NCBI RefSeq assembly: GCF_029051685.1
Contig: NZ_JAACFT010000012.1
Span: 124,001 to 188,000, forward strand
Reading direction: 5' to 3'
DNA from: Bradyrhizobium sp. CSA207
Lineage (GTDB): Bacteria; Pseudomonadota; Alphaproteobacteria; Rhizobiales; Xanthobacteraceae
DNA: 64,000 nucleotides
Below, piece by piece: positions 1-8,597 of this stretch. The notes under the pieces are model-generated. The model was not told the DNA's origin, did no database searches, and was given only the letters and a program-made list of their open reading frames with translations. Position 1 is the stretch's first letter. Every line of letters begins with the position of its first letter. The translations under genes and the position numbers were made by a program.

Positions 1-334
1 TCATCAGCCCCGCGACAATCAGCCCTATCAGCGCGAGAACCAGCAGCCGCGCGAGCACCGCGAGCGCGACCACCGTCCGCAGCCGCAATATCAGCCGCAA
101 CCCCAGCCGCAGCCGCTCCCGCTGAACCAGCCGCAGCCTGTCGTCGCCGAAGCCGGCAACGTCGATCGCCTGCCCTCCTTCATCACCGGCGCACAGCCGC
201 AGGTGAACGGTGGTGAGGGTAGCGGTGGCGGCGAACGCTTTCCGCGGCGCCGCCGCCGGCCGCATGGCGGCCCGCGCCCCGAGCGCGAAGCTGCTCCGGC
301 CACCTCCAGCGACGATCTCGCTCCCGGCGAGTGA
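1..334 (+). CDS. C-terminal part of a DUF4167-type protein (5' end outside window)
   Basis: The frame is open from the first base and ends with TGA at 332-334, giving about 110 residues. The visible part is rich in Gln, Pro and Arg, then reads RLPSFITG followed by a Gly-rich stretch, the basic patch FPRRRRRPHGG and an acidic tail. This layout (basic, low complexity, LPSFI-type motif near the end) matches what I remember of the C-terminus of rhizobial DUF4167 proteins, which have a conserved N-terminal domain and are thought to bind RNA. That domain is outside the window, so the family name rests on the tail alone. A hairpin terminator follows 33 bases after the stop. Confidence 0.55.
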   Translation, partial: HQPRDNQPYQRENQQPREHRERDHRPQPQYQPQPQPQPLPLNQPQPVVAEAGNVDRLPSFITGAQPQVNGGEGSGGGERFPRRRRRPHGGPRPEREAAPATSSDDLAPGE

Positions 335-367
335 GCCGCAACGGTTCTTCTGTTTTGCTGAACTGCA

Positions 368-393
368 TCGTCCCGGCCTCGCCGGGACGATTT
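368..393 (+). terminator. Rho-independent terminator after the DUF4167-type gene
   Basis: A perfect 10-bp stem (368-377 with 381-390, TCGTCCCGGC and its complement) closes a CTC loop and is followed by TTTGCTTT on the plus strand. It lies between the convergent stops at 334 (plus) and 398 (minus). The T-rich side is only on the plus strand, so it best serves the upstream gene. Confidence 0.75.
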
Positions 394-397
394 GCTT

Positions 398-1141
398 TCA
401 GGTGTGCGTCACCGTCGTCGAAGACGGCACCAGCACCGGCTTCAAGGAGGGAATCAGCCGCGCCCGTTCCCGCTTGGCGGGGATCGCGCGGTAGACCTGT
501 TTGGTGGCCTCGACGATATGGACGCCGGCAAATGGCAGCGACAACGCCGCGCCGGCCCGCTCCCACATTTGCGCCGATTTCAATACCCAGCGGCCGGCAT
601 AGGGCGGCATGAACAGCGCCTCGCCCCAGGCGGTCGGTGTGAACCAGGTCTGGCGCAACAGATCCGTGATCTGCGAGCGCGAATAGGGCCGGCCGTGACC
701 GAATGGCGTATTGTCGGAGCGGGTCCACACCCCGCGCCGGTTCGGGATCACCGCCATGACACGGCCCGACGGCGACAGCACCCGCCACACCTCGCGCAAC
801 AGCGCAGCCGGGTCGTCCGACATTTCCAGCGCATGGACCAGCAGGATGCGGTCGACCGCGGCGTCCGGCAGTGGCAGCGAGAATTCGTCGACCAGCGAGG
901 CCAGCGCGGGACGCCCCGTTGGCCATTTCAACACGCCCTGGGCCGCCGGCATGAAGGCGATGCAGCGCTCCGCATCCTCGCGGAACAATCCGAGATAGGG
1001 CGTGGGATAGCCGATGCCGAGCACGCGTTGGCCCTCGGCGCCCGGCCAGCGCTCCCTGATGCCGCGATTGATCATCTGCCGCGCCACGATCCCGAGGCGG
1101 CGGGAATAGAACTCGCGGAGATCGACGACGTCGATGGTCAT
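398..1141 (-). CDS. Class I SAM-dependent methyltransferase, substrate unknown
   Basis: This 247-residue protein starts at an ATG at 1141. A Rossmann-type SAM motif is seen as VLGIGYPTPYL (about residues 40-50; the usual GxGxG is degenerate), followed by a post-motif region with DRILLVHALE (about 97-106), then LLREVWRVLSPSGRVMAVIP, typical of the Methyltransf_11 family. No membrane segment is seen. The gene is divergent from gloB, with 108 bases between the starts. In rhizobia it is often beside gloB and DUF4167 genes, but I cannot name the methyl acceptor. The family call is firm and the substrate is open. Confidence 0.8.
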   Translation of the reverse strand: MTIDVVDLREFYSRRLGIVARQMINRGIRERWPGAEGQRVLGIGYPTPYLGLFREDAERCIAFMPAAQGVLKWPTGRPALASLVDEFSLPLPDAAVDRILLVHALEMSDDPAALLREVWRVLSPSGRVMAVIPNRRGVWTRSDNTPFGHGRPYSRSQITDLLRQTWFTPTAWGEALFMPPYAGRWVLKSAQMWERAGAALSLPFAGVHIVEATKQVYRAIPAKRERARLIPSLKPVLVPSSTTVTHT

Positions 1142-1249
1142 GATGGCAATGTAACATGCGCAAGGCCGCCGCCGCGCGCTGAATATTGCATTGCCTGCGC
1201 AACGTTAACGCCATATTTGTCTGACGGGGCTGAGCGTGATGGAGATGTC

Positions 1250-2017
1250 ATGGCCGCCGAAATTCGTACTTTCAGCTGTTTAAACGACAATTTCGGCTAT
1301 CTGATCCACGATGTGGAAACCAAGGCGACGGCGTCGATCGACGCGCCGGAGGCGGGCCCCATCCTGGCGGCGCTGGAGCGCGAGGGCTGGCAGCTCACCG
1401 ACATCCTGATCACCCACCATCACGGCGATCATGTCGGCGGGGTCGCCGAACTCAAGCAGAAATACAATTGCCGCGTCGTCGCGCCGCATGACAAGACGAC
1501 GAAGATTGCAAATGTCGACCTGCGCGTCGCCAATGCCGACGTGGTCAAGGTCGGCACCCTGCTGGCGCGGGTGCTGGAGACGCCCGGACACACCCTCGAC
1601 CACGTCTCCTACGTTTTCGACACCGAGAAGACGCTGTTCGCCGCCGACACGCTGTTCTCGATCGGCTGCGGCCGCGTGTTCGAGGGCACTTATCCGATGA
1701 TGTGGGATTCGCTGTTGAAGCTGCGCGCTCTGCCCGACGACTTCAAGCTCTATTGCGGCCACGAATACACGGCGTCCAACGTCAAGTTCGCGCTGACCGT
1801 CGAGCCCGACAATGCGGCGCTTCAGGCGCGCGCGGCGGAGGTCGCAAAGCTGCGTGCCGAGAACAAGCCGACCATTCCGTCACTGCTTGGTGACGAGAAG
1901 CGAACAAACGTGTTCCTGCGGGCCGATGAACCCTCGGTCGCGGCCAGGCTACACATGAAGGGTGCGGATGCCGCCGCGGTGTTCGGCGAATTGCGCGAAC
2001 GCAAGAACAAGTCCTGA
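1250..2017 (+). CDS. gloB: Hydroxyacylglutathione hydrolase (glyoxalase II)
   Basis: This cytosolic enzyme hydrolyses S-lactoylglutathione to lactate and glutathione, the second step of methylglyoxal detoxification. The 255-residue product carries the metallo-beta-lactamase zinc motif THHHGDH (about residues 57-63), TPGHTLDH, the family signature TLFSIGCGRVFEGT and the C-terminal GHEYT. Length and the C-terminal extension fit the glyoxalase II family. The frame is open much further upstream, but the ATG at 1250 follows a GGAG at 1241-1244 and gives the canonical N-terminus MAAEIRTFSCLNDNFGYL. A cupin gene follows 9 bases later and is probably co-transcribed. Confidence 0.93.
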   Translation: MAAEIRTFSCLNDNFGYLIHDVETKATASIDAPEAGPILAALEREGWQLTDILITHHHGDHVGGVAELKQKYNCRVVAPHDKTTKIANVDLRVANADVVKVGTLLARVLETPGHTLDHVSYVFDTEKTLFAADTLFSIGCGRVFEGTYPMMWDSLLKLRALPDDFKLYCGHEYTASNVKFALTVEPDNAALQARAAEVAKLRAENKPTIPSLLGDEKRTNVFLRADEPSVAARLHMKGADAAAVFGELRERKNKS

Positions 2018-2026
2018 AGGGGATCG

Positions 2027-2449
2027 ATGCCGACCGCAGCCCAGATCATCGCGCGCCTTGAACTGCGGCCGCATCCCGAAGGCGGCCATTATCGCGAGAC
2101 ATTTCGCGACCAGACCACGGACGCCAATGGCCGTTCGCGCTCGACCCTGATCTATTTTCTGCTGGCGCGCGGCGAGCGTTCGCATTGGCATCGCATCGAT
2201 GCGGTCGAGATCTGGCACTATTATGCCGGCAGCCCGTTGATGCTGCGCATCGCCCACGAAGGCTGCTCCCAGCACGAAGTGCGGCTCGGCACGGATCTGC
2301 TCGGCGGCGAGCGGCCGCAGGCGATCGTGCCGGCAGACGCCTGGCAGATGGCCGAGACCACCGGCGAATGGACGCTGGTCGGCTGCACCGTAGCGCCCGC
2401 ATTCGAGTTTGCCAAATTCGAGCTCGCACCGAAGGGCTGGGAGCCGTAG
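2027..2449 (+). CDS. Cupin domain protein of the DUF985 (cupin_5) type
   Basis: This 140-residue protein is a single small beta-barrel domain. The motif PHPEGGHYRETFRD near the N-terminus, followed by STLIYFLLARGERSHWHRID and EIWHYYAGSP, is characteristic of the DUF985 cupin family, with His residues placed as metal ligands. The biochemical role of the family is not settled. An AAGGGG ribosome binding site precedes the ATG, and the gene begins 9 bases after gloB, so it is likely translated from the same message. A link to aldehyde or sugar detoxification is suggested only by that position. Confidence 0.8.
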   Translation: MPTAAQIIARLELRPHPEGGHYRETFRDQTTDANGRSRSTLIYFLLARGERSHWHRIDAVEIWHYYAGSPLMLRIAHEGCSQHEVRLGTDLLGGERPQAIVPADAWQMAETTGEWTLVGCTVAPAFEFAKFELAPKGWEP

Positions 2450-2494
2450 GGCAAGCCGAATGCGCCAGCTTCCGTCCGCCTCGTCTCGAGCGAT

Positions 2495-2782
2495 CTAGTC
2501 TTTCCGGTCGTTGGGCACGGGGATCCGCACCGGCAATCGCCGGACGACAATCATCGGAAGCGCTTCGTAGAGAGGCCAATAGCCCGCCGCCCTATACTCC
2601 TGCACAGTCAATCGAATGAAGGATTTTCCGTCGGTTACCGTGACGGTCTCGGGTTGGCCGCGCACGCCTTCGTTGCGATGAAGGCCGGTGAATGTTTCGG
2701 CGTTCGCGCTGACCTGCGCCTCGACGCTCGCACCGGAGAGCACTACGATCAGCATGAGGCTAACAGAGATCAAACGAGTCAT
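2495..2782 (-). CDS. Small secreted protein of unknown function
   Basis: I do not recognise this 95-residue protein. Residues 1-22 form a signal peptide (hydrophobic LISVSLMLIVVLSGASVEA, likely cleaved after VEA). The mature part has no cysteines and includes a segment GKSFIRLTVQEYRAAGYWP and a basic C-terminus. Its ATG at 2782 overlaps the stop of the upstream DMT exporter gene as ATGA, so the two are translationally coupled. Several other frames cover this stretch, but the signal peptide and the coupling single this one out. Confidence 0.6.
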   Translation of the reverse strand: MTRLISVSLMLIVVLSGASVEAQVSANAETFTGLHRNEGVRGQPETVTVTDGKSFIRLTVQEYRAAGYWPLYEALPMIVVRRLPVRIPVPNDRKD

Positions 2783-3645
2783 CGCTTCCACACCATGTCC
2801 TTCGCCGCGATCAGGCCGCCGCCGGCGATCAGGATCGCGGCAATCGCGATGTTGGCGCTCGCCTTCGCGAAGCCGGCGGCGATGAGGAATCCGGTCGAGA
2901 GCAGCGGCGTCGCGTAGGACGCCGCACCGAGCACGCGGATGTCGCCGCGCTTCATGCCGATGTCCCAGGCGTAGAACGCGGCACCCACGGGGCCGACGCC
3001 GAGCGCGATCACGGAGATCCACTGCAGCGGCGTATCCGGCCACACCGTCGTCTCGAGCGCGGCATGCATCAGCGCGGCAAGCGCTGCGGTGGCGAGGCAA
3101 AACCCCGCGACCGCATCGGTCGGCACCGCTTTGAGCCGCCGCGACAACACCGAATAGGTCGCCCATACGAAGGCAGCGATGAAGGCGGCGATCAGCCCCG
3201 GCAGTTGGCCGGGCGCAAAGCCGCTCGTGTTGCCAGCGAACAGCAGCACGGTGCCGACGAGGCCGAGCACGGCGCCGATGACATGGTGCACGGCAAGCCG
3301 CTCGCCCGGCAAGAACGACGAGAACAGCACGATCAGGAGCGGCCAGAGATAATTGAGCAGGCCCGCTTCAGCCGGCGGCGCGAAGCGTAGCGCGAGGAAA
3401 TAGAGCGCGTGATAGCCGAACAATCCGCCGACGCCGACGCCCCATACGACCGGCTGCTGACGCAAGCTTTTGGCCACCTCGCTGCGGCCGATCCAGGTGA
3501 GCAGGCCGACGAGACCGCCAATCGCAAAGGTCATCGCGGCGAGCTGGAAGGCCGGGATTATTCCGGTCGCCACCGTCATCACGGAGAGCAGCGACCACAT
3601 CAGGATCGCGGTCAAGCCGATCAGCGTCGCGGTGCGGGGAGTCAT
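2779..3645 (-). CDS. DMT-superfamily (EamA) inner-membrane exporter, YddG-like
   Basis: The 288-residue product has about ten hydrophobic segments in two halves, the duplicated EamA layout of drug/metabolite transporters. The N-terminus (ATLIGLTAILMWSLLSV), the following TFAIGGLVGLL and the mid-protein FLPGERLAVHHVIGAVLGL resemble YddG-type exporters, which move aromatic amino acids and related compounds out of the cell. The substrate is inferred from overall resemblance only. The gene is followed by an overlapping small secreted protein and preceded by a palindromic repeat that separates it from phbB. Confidence 0.8.
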   Translation of the reverse strand: MTPRTATLIGLTAILMWSLLSVMTVATGIIPAFQLAAMTFAIGGLVGLLTWIGRSEVAKSLRQQPVVWGVGVGGLFGYHALYFLALRFAPPAEAGLLNYLWPLLIVLFSSFLPGERLAVHHVIGAVLGLVGTVLLFAGNTSGFAPGQLPGLIAAFIAAFVWATYSVLSRRLKAVPTDAVAGFCLATAALAALMHAALETTVWPDTPLQWISVIALGVGPVGAAFYAWDIGMKRGDIRVLGAASYATPLLSTGFLIAAGFAKASANIAIAAILIAGGGLIAAKDMVWKR

Positions 3646-3658
3646 CGGCCACTACTCT

Positions 3659-3751
3659 CGTCATGGCCGGGCTTGTCCCGGCCATCCACGTTCTGCCGTG
3701 GCGACCGCTGTTGTAAGGCCGTGGATGCCCGGGACAAGCCCGGGCATGACG
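3659..3751. repeat. Palindromic intergenic repeat, family A, copy 1
   Basis: A roughly 93-bp inverted repeat begins CGTCATGGCCGGGCTTGTCC and ends with the near-complement GGGACAAGCCCGGGCATGACG. The two arms are separated by about 30 unrelated bases. A second copy lies at 26120-26204. It sits between the 5' end of the DMT gene and the 3' end of phbB, both on the minus strand. No coding function is apparent. Confidence 0.85.
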
Positions 3752-3786
3752 AAGCTACCGATATGACGCGACGTGATGCGATCGCA

Positions 3787-4512
3787 TCACACCATGTACT
3801 GGCCACCGTTGACGGTCAGCGTCGAGCCGGTGATGGCGCCGGCTTCATCGGCGGCGAGGAACACGACCGCGCGCGCGATCTCCTCGGGCTCGCCGAGCCG
3901 GCCGATCGGGATCAGCGGCAGGATGGCCTTTTCCAGCACGTCCTTCGGCACCGCCTGCACCATCTCGGTGTTGATGTAGCCCGGGCAGATCGCGTTCACG
4001 GTGACGCCGCCCTTGGCGTTCTCCAGCGCCAGCGCCTTGGTGAAGCCGATCTCGCCGGCCTTCGCCGCGGAATAGTTCACCTGCCCGAACTGGCCCTTCT
4101 GTCCGTTGATCGAGGAAATGTTGACGATGCGGCCGAACTTGCGCCCGCGCATGCCTTCGATGACCTGGCGCGACATGTTGAACAGCGAGCCGAGGTTGGT
4201 GCCGATCACGGCATTCCATTGCTCCAGGGTCATCTTGTGGAAGGCGCCATCCTTGGTGATGCCGGCATTGTTGACGAGCACGTCGATGGGGCCGATCTCG
4301 GCCTCGACCTTCTTCACGCCCTCGGCACAAGCGTCGAAATTGCTGACGTCCCATTTGTAGACGGCGATGCCGGTCTCCGCCTTGAATTTCTCCGCCGCAG
4401 TATCATTGCCGGCATAGCTCGCCGCGACCTTGTAGCCGGCCGCCTTCAGCGCCTTGCTGATCGCCGCTCCGATGCCCCGCGTACCACCCGTCACCAATGC
4501 AACACGTGCCAT
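3787..4512 (-). CDS. phbB: Acetoacetyl-CoA reductase
   Basis: PhbB reduces acetoacetyl-CoA to (R)-3-hydroxybutyryl-CoA with NADPH, the second step of polyhydroxybutyrate synthesis. The 241-residue length is standard. It is a short-chain dehydrogenase: cofactor loop TGGTRGIG (about residues 8-15), NNAGIT (about 86-91), then SSINGQKGQFGQVNYSAAKAG with the catalytic Ser, Tyr and Lys, and the QKGQFGQ stretch typical of PhaB. The C-terminus GSTLTVNGGQYMV is also typical. It lies 229 bases downstream of phbA on the same strand, but a terminator stands between them, so it may have its own promoter. Confidence 0.95.
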   Translation of the reverse strand: MARVALVTGGTRGIGAAISKALKAAGYKVAASYAGNDTAAEKFKAETGIAVYKWDVSNFDACAEGVKKVEAEIGPIDVLVNNAGITKDGAFHKMTLEQWNAVIGTNLGSLFNMSRQVIEGMRGRKFGRIVNISSINGQKGQFGQVNYSAAKAGEIGFTKALALENAKGGVTVNAICPGYINTEMVQAVPKDVLEKAILPLIPIGRLGEPEEIARAVVFLAADEAGAITGSTLTVNGGQYMV

Positions 4513-4601
4513 ATCGTATTCCTTCCCTTGGACTCTTCGGACGTTTCTGAGTGATCGCTTTTAGATGCGGATTATGCGGGACGTTTGACGGACATCAAGA
4601 A

Positions 4602-4630
4602 CAAAACGCCCGGCATCGAGCCGGGCGCTT
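4602..4630 (-). terminator. Rho-independent terminator between phbA and phbB
   Basis: An 8-bp GC stem (4607-4614 with 4620-4627, CGCCCGGC and its complement) with an ATCGA loop is followed on the minus strand by TTTTGT. On the plus strand it is followed by CTTCTCTTT, so it may work both ways. It lies 110 bases after the phbA stop and 90 bases before the phbB start. Confidence 0.75.
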
Positions 4631-4741
4631 CTCTTTAGTCGAGGCTTTCACGGTTGCGAAGAATATTTGATTTGCAACCGCCGCCTTTTTAATCGCGTGC
4701 AACGCACTCAATCACGTGTGCAGCGCACGCATCAGGCATTT

Positions 4742-5920
4742 TCAATCGCGCGCGATGCACATCGCAATGCCCATGCCGCCGCCGATGCACAGCGTGGCAA
4801 GGCCCTTCTTCGAATCGCGCTTCTGCATCTCGTGCAGCAGCGTCACCAGCACGCGCGCGCCGGAAGCGCCGACCGGATGGCCGATGGCGATCGCGCCGCC
4901 ATTGACGTTGACCTTGGAGGTGTCCCAGCCGAGGTCCTTGTTGACGGCACAGGCCTGCGCCGCGAAGGCCTCGTTGGCTTCGATCAGGTCGAGGTCGCCG
5001 ACATTCCAGCCGGCCTTCTTCAGCGCGGCGCGCGAGGCCGGGATCGGGCCAGAGCCCATGATCTTCGGATCAACGCCGGCCTGCGCCCAGGACACGATGC
5101 GCGCGAGCGGCTTCTTGCCTTCCTTGGCAGCCTGCTTCGCAGTCATCAACACAACGGCAGCGGCGCCGTCGTTGATGCCGGAGGCCGAACCTGCGGTGAC
5201 CGTGCCTTCTTTCTCAAAGGCGGGCTTGAGCTTCGCCATCCCGTCGAGCGTTGCGCCATGGCGCGGATATTCGTCGGCGCTGACGACGACGTCGCCCTTG
5301 CGGGACTTGATGGTGACGGGGACGATCTCGTCGTTGAACTTGCCAGCCTTCTGCGCGGCCTCGGCCTTCTGCTGCGAGGCGACCGCAAACTCGTCCTGCT
5401 GGGCGCGCGTGATCTGCCACTGGCGTGCGACGTTCTCGGCGGTGTTGCCCATGTGATAGCCGTTGAAGGCGTCCCACAGGCCGTCCTTGATCATGGTGTC
5501 GACGAACTCGACGGGGCCCATCTTGACGCCGCCGCGCAGGTACTGGGCGTGCGGCGCCATGCTCATGGATTCCTGGCCGCCGGCAACGACGATTTCGGAA
5601 TCTCCGTTGAGCAGGGCCTGATAGCCGAGCGCAACCGTACGCAGACCCGAGCCGCAAAGCTGATTGACGCCCCAGGCCGGGCTCTCCACCGGAATCCCGG
5701 CGGCAATCGACGCCTGGCGGGCCGGGTTCTGGCCCTGAGCTGCAGTGAGAATCTGGCCCATGATAACTTCCGAAACCCGGCCGGGCTCGATGCCACCGCG
5801 CTCCAGCGCGGCCTTGATGGCGATAGCGCCAAGATCGTGGGCGGGAAGGGTCGCGAACGCTCCGTTGAAGCTTCCGACCGGGGTGCGGGCGGCGCTGACG
5901 ATGACGACATCGTCTGTCAT
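4742..5920 (-). CDS. phbA: Acetyl-CoA acetyltransferase (beta-ketothiolase)
   Basis: PhbA condenses two acetyl-CoA to acetoacetyl-CoA, the first step of polyhydroxybutyrate synthesis, and also works in the degradative direction. The 392-residue product shows the thiolase acyl-enzyme Cys in [13 protein letters not shown] (Cys89), the C-terminal [10 protein letters not shown] with the catalytic His, and [10 protein letters not shown] with the second Cys. The longest frame reaches 6046, but AGGAG six bases before the ATG at 5920 gives the usual [14 protein letters not shown] start. It is divergent from phaR across a 304-base gap and separated from phbB by a terminator. Confidence 0.95.
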   Translation of the reverse strand: MTDDVVIVSAARTPVGSFNGAFATLPAHDLGAIAIKAALERGGIEPGRVSEVIMGQILTAAQGQNPARQASIAAGIPVESPAWGVNQLCGSGLRTVALGYQALLNGDSEIVVAGGQESMSMAPHAQYLRGGVKMGPVEFVDTMIKDGLWDAFNGYHMGNTAENVARQWQITRAQQDEFAVASQQKAEAAQKAGKFNDEIVPVTIKSRKGDVVVSADEYPRHGATLDGMAKLKPAFEKEGTVTAGSASGINDGAAAVVLMTAKQAAKEGKKPLARIVSWAQAGVDPKIMGSGPIPASRAALKKAGWNVGDLDLIEANEAFAAQACAVNKDLGWDTSKVNVNGGAIAIGHPVGASGARVLVTLLHEMQKRDSKKGLATLCIGGGMGIAMCIARD

Positions 5921-6224
5921 GGGCATCTCCTGAGGTTGAAGGGGGCAGACGGGGCTGGGAAACGGCTCGCCAGTCTCGGATGGCATCCTGTTAACGTCGT
6001 TGAGGCATGTCAATCGATAGGTGGCCGAATTCATGCCGCAGCGCATTCAAAATAGCGTTCTTGGCGATTTCGCAAGCACGTTTTTGCTGCCCGATTAACC
6101 GTGGCGCACAAAACGGTAGCGTGACCCCTTTGAAAATGCTTATTTTGTTGCGTTGCGTACTCTTCCCGCCCTGCGGCATTTGCCCGCCGGGTTCCCGTTC
6201 TCCGCGTTTTGCAAGTGAGAGCCC
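5921..6224. promoter_or_regulatory. Divergent phbA/phaR promoter region
   Basis: This 304-base non-coding gap separates the starts of phbA (minus) and phaR (plus), so promoters for both must lie here. It is more AT-rich than its surroundings near 6105-6155 (CCCCTTTGAAAATGCTTATT). I found no match to the CTGC-N3-GCAG element reported for other PhaR proteins, and no clear sigma-70 pair. Several TTGC words occur (6082, 6148, 6180) but without convincing symmetry. Confidence 0.5.
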
Positions 6225-6824
6225 ATGGCGAAATCAGACCAACCCACCACAATCAAGAAATACGCGAACCGGCGGCTCTATAATACCGGAACGAGTACTT
6301 ATGTGACGCTGGAAGACCTCGCCGCCATGGTCAAGGACGGCGAAGACTTCCTGGTCTACGATGCCAAGACCGGCGACGACATCACCCGCTCCGTGCTCGC
6401 CCAGATCATCTTCGAGCAGGAGAACAAGGCCGGCCAGAACCTGTTACCGACCACCTTCCTGCGCCAGCTCATCCGCTTCTACGGCGATAGCATGCAGATG
6501 GTGGTGCCGAAATATCTGGAGCAGTCGATCGCCACGCTGACTCAGGAGCAGGAGAAGTTCCGCAAGCAGATCGCCAACTCGCTCTCCGGAACCCCGTTTG
6601 CGCCGCTGGAAGAACAGGTCCGCCGCAACATGGAGCTGTTCCAGCAGACTTTCTCGATGTTCAAGCCGTTCGCGCCCACTACGGGCCGCCCGGGGACAAC
6701 CACAGCGGAGCCCGAGCCGGATGCGAGCGCCGAGCCGGCAAAGGACACCAACATCGACGATCTGCGCCAGCAGATGAAGGAGATGCAGGAGCGCCTCGAG
6801 CGGATGTCGAAGAAGGAAGAGTAG
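6225..6824 (+). CDS. phaR: Polyhydroxyalkanoate synthesis repressor PhaR
   Basis: PhaR binds DNA and nascent polyhydroxybutyrate granules and represses phasin and related genes until polymer is present. The 199-residue protein has the conserved N-terminal DNA/polymer-binding domain with KKYANRRLYNTGTSTYVTL (about residues 10-28), then the PHB_acc domain including LLPTTFLRQLIRFYGDSMQ. A Pro/Ala-rich linker and a C-terminal coiled coil (DDLRQQMKEMQERLERMSKK) follow. A GAGAG lies upstream of the ATG. It is divergent from phbA, the usual rhizobial arrangement, and a GC-rich hairpin follows. Confidence 0.95.
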   Translation: MAKSDQPTTIKKYANRRLYNTGTSTYVTLEDLAAMVKDGEDFLVYDAKTGDDITRSVLAQIIFEQENKAGQNLLPTTFLRQLIRFYGDSMQMVVPKYLEQSIATLTQEQEKFRKQIANSLSGTPFAPLEEQVRRNMELFQQTFSMFKPFAPTTGRPGTTTAEPEPDASAEPAKDTNIDDLRQQMKEMQERLERMSKKEE

Positions 6825-6836
6825 ACCCTTCATTCG

Positions 6837-6876
6837 CCCCGGAGCGCCCGTCGCCCACGGGCGCTTGTCCCGGGGG
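6837..6876. terminator. GC-rich hairpin after phaR
   Basis: A 9-bp perfect stem (6843-6851 with 6857-6865, AGCGCCCGT and its complement) is flanked by further CCCC/GGGG pairing. There is no T-run on either side, so it may be a weak or Rho-assisted terminator or a repeat remnant. It lies 13 bases past the phaR stop. Confidence 0.5.
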
Positions 6877-6951
6877 GCACTGCGACGCCGCCAACCGACC
6901 TGGATCGTCTCCGAAGGCCCGCTAACACTCCAGAAGGCCGAGGCATACGCC

Positions 6952-7572
6952 ATGTCCGATCGAAGCACGCATTGGGACCACGTCTACACCACCAAGGCCG
7001 AGGCTGAAGTCAGCTGGTTTCAGGACACCCCGACGATCTCGCTGGAGATGATCCGCGCCGCCAGTCCAGATCATGCTGCCGCGATCATCGATATTGGCGG
7101 CGGCGCGTCGCGATTGGCCGATAGGCTTTTGCAGGAAGGATATCGCGACATCGCCGTGCTGGATCTCTCAGCCAGCGCGCTTGAGGCCGCGAAGAAACGA
7201 ATCGGCGCGGCTGCCGCAACGATCGACTGGATCGTTGCCGACGCCACGACCTGGCGGCCGGAGAAGACATACGATGTTTGGCACGATCGCGCGGCATTCC
7301 ACTTCCTGACCGATCCGCGCGACAGGGCAGCTTACGTCGAGCGCCTGCGCTCGGCGGTTGCAGCCGGCGGCTACGTCATCATCGGCACCTTCGCGCTGGA
7401 TGGTCCAGAAAAGTGCAGCGGCCTGCCGGTCCAGCGGCATGACAGCGCAAGCCTTTCCATGGAGCTCGGACCGGCCTTCGAACTCGTCGAGACGCGCAGC
7501 GAGACGCATCATACGCCATGGCATTCGACGCAGGCCTTTCAGTTCAGCCGGTTCAGGAGACGGGCTGCTTAA
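6952..7572 (+). CDS. Class I SAM-dependent methyltransferase
   Basis: This 206-residue protein begins WDHVYTTKAEAEVSWFQ, an N-terminus common to a bacterial group annotated as class I methyltransferases. The SAM-binding motif IIDIGGGASRLADRLL (about residues 44-59) is clear, followed by IAVLDLSASALEAAKKRI with the acidic ribose-binding Asp, then VWHDRAAFHFLTDP. The substrate is unknown. The frame extends to 6865, but the ATG at 6952 gives the family N-terminus and the upstream part overlaps the phaR hairpin. Confidence 0.8.
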   Translation: MSDRSTHWDHVYTTKAEAEVSWFQDTPTISLEMIRAASPDHAAAIIDIGGGASRLADRLLQEGYRDIAVLDLSASALEAAKKRIGAAAATIDWIVADATTWRPEKTYDVWHDRAAFHFLTDPRDRAAYVERLRSAVAAGGYVIIGTFALDGPEKCSGLPVQRHDSASLSMELGPAFELVETRSETHHTPWHSTQAFQFSRFRRRAA

Positions 7573-7623
7573 GGCGTCGCCCGCGCACGCTCAGGCCCGT
7601 AGCTTCGCGGTGCTTCCGCAATT

Positions 7624-7689
7624 CGTCATTGCGAGCGCAGCGAAGCAATCCAGACTGCCTCCGCGGAAAGATTCTGCTCGCAATGACGG
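7624..7689. repeat. Palindromic intergenic repeat, family B, copy 1
   Basis: The arms CGTCATTGCGAGC and GCTCGCAATGACG bracket a core reading AAGCAATCCAGACTGCCT. A longer copy lies at 43079-43166. It fills the gap between a methyltransferase gene (plus) and an aminotransferase gene (minus), which converge here. Confidence 0.85.
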
Positions 7690-7709
7690 AGTTCGCGGAA
7701 GCAGTTAGC

Positions 7710-8597
7710 TCAAGCCGCCAGCTTCACCGCATGCGCAAAATCCCAATAAAGCTTGCGCGCTTTGGTGTAGAACGGGCCCGGCTTCAGCTCGCGGTCGTCG
7801 ATGCGGATCACGGGGGCGACCTTGGCGAAATTGCCGGTGGAGAATATCTCGTCGGCGGCGAGGAAGTCCGCATAGCGTAGCGTCTTTTCGACCACGGTGA
7901 CACCGTCGGCGCGGAGCAGACCGATCACGCGCTGACGCGTGATGCCGTTGAGGAAGGTGCCGTTCGGCACCGGTGTGTAGACCACGCCATCCTTGGCCAT
8001 GAATACATTGGAATTGCCGAACTCCGCGACATTGCCGAGCATGTCGAGCATCAGCGCGTTCTGGAAGCCGCGGGAAGCGGCCTCCGACAGCGCGCGTGAA
8101 TTGTTCGGATAGAGACAGGCCGCCTTGGCCTCGACCGGCGCGCATTCGGCGGTGGGCCTGCGGAACGGCGACAGCGTGATGGCGTTGCCGACCGGTTTGG
8201 GCATCGGCGCCTCGTAGAGGCATAGGCACCAATTGGTGGTCTCGGGGTCGAACAGCACGCCGCCGCCGGCACCATTCTGCGCCCAGTACATCGGACGTAT
8301 ATAGAGTTCGGCATTGGCCGCGAAGCGCGCCAGGCCCTCGCGAGCGAGCCTGAGCCAGGTGTCGGTCTCGACCACCGGCTTCAGGCCAAAATTGATCGCG
8401 GATTGATTGGCGCGAGCGATGTGGCGGTCGAGATCGGGCGCGACGCCCTCGAAGGCGCGCGCGCCGTCGAATACGACCGAGCCGAGCCATGCGGCATGCG
8501 TGCGCGGACCCATGATCGGCACGTTGCCGTCGTGCCATTTGCCTTCAAAAAAGGTCCAGCTCGGCGAATATTCGATGGGCTTTTTGATCTCGGCCAT
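7710..8597 (-). CDS. Class IV PLP aminotransferase, branched-chain type
   Basis: It probably moves amino groups between branched-chain amino acids and 2-oxoglutarate. The 295-residue protein shows WLGSVVFDGARAFEG near residue 38, PLP-phosphate contacts in LYIRPMYW, and Lys158 in VEAKAACLYPNNSRAL, at the place of the Schiff-base Lys of IlvE. The conserved NVAEFGNSNVFM and GITRQRVI follow. The longest frame runs to 8840, but ATG 8597 with AGGGA nearby gives the usual start. It is near ilvE length. Related D-amino-acid or aromatic aminotransferases share this fold, so the substrate is only probable. Confidence 0.82.
   Translation of the reverse strand: MAEIKKPIEYSPSWTFFEGKWHDGNVPIMGPRTHAAWLGSVVFDGARAFEGVAPDLDRHIARANQSAINFGLKPVVETDTWLRLAREGLARFAANAELYIRPMYWAQNGAGGGVLFDPETTNWCLCLYEAPMPKPVGNAITLSPFRRPTAECAPVEAKAACLYPNNSRALSEAASRGFQNALMLDMLGNVAEFGNSNVFMAKDGVVYTPVPNGTFLNGITRQRVIGLLRADGVTVVEKTLRYADFLAADEIFSTGNFAKVAPVIRIDDRELKPGPFYTKARKLYWDFAHAVKLAA

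Noticed and set aside
392-1249. N-terminal extension of gloB to 392
   Set aside because: It would overlap the opposite methyltransferase gene. The extension has no glyoxalase II content, and a ribosome binding site lies before 1250.
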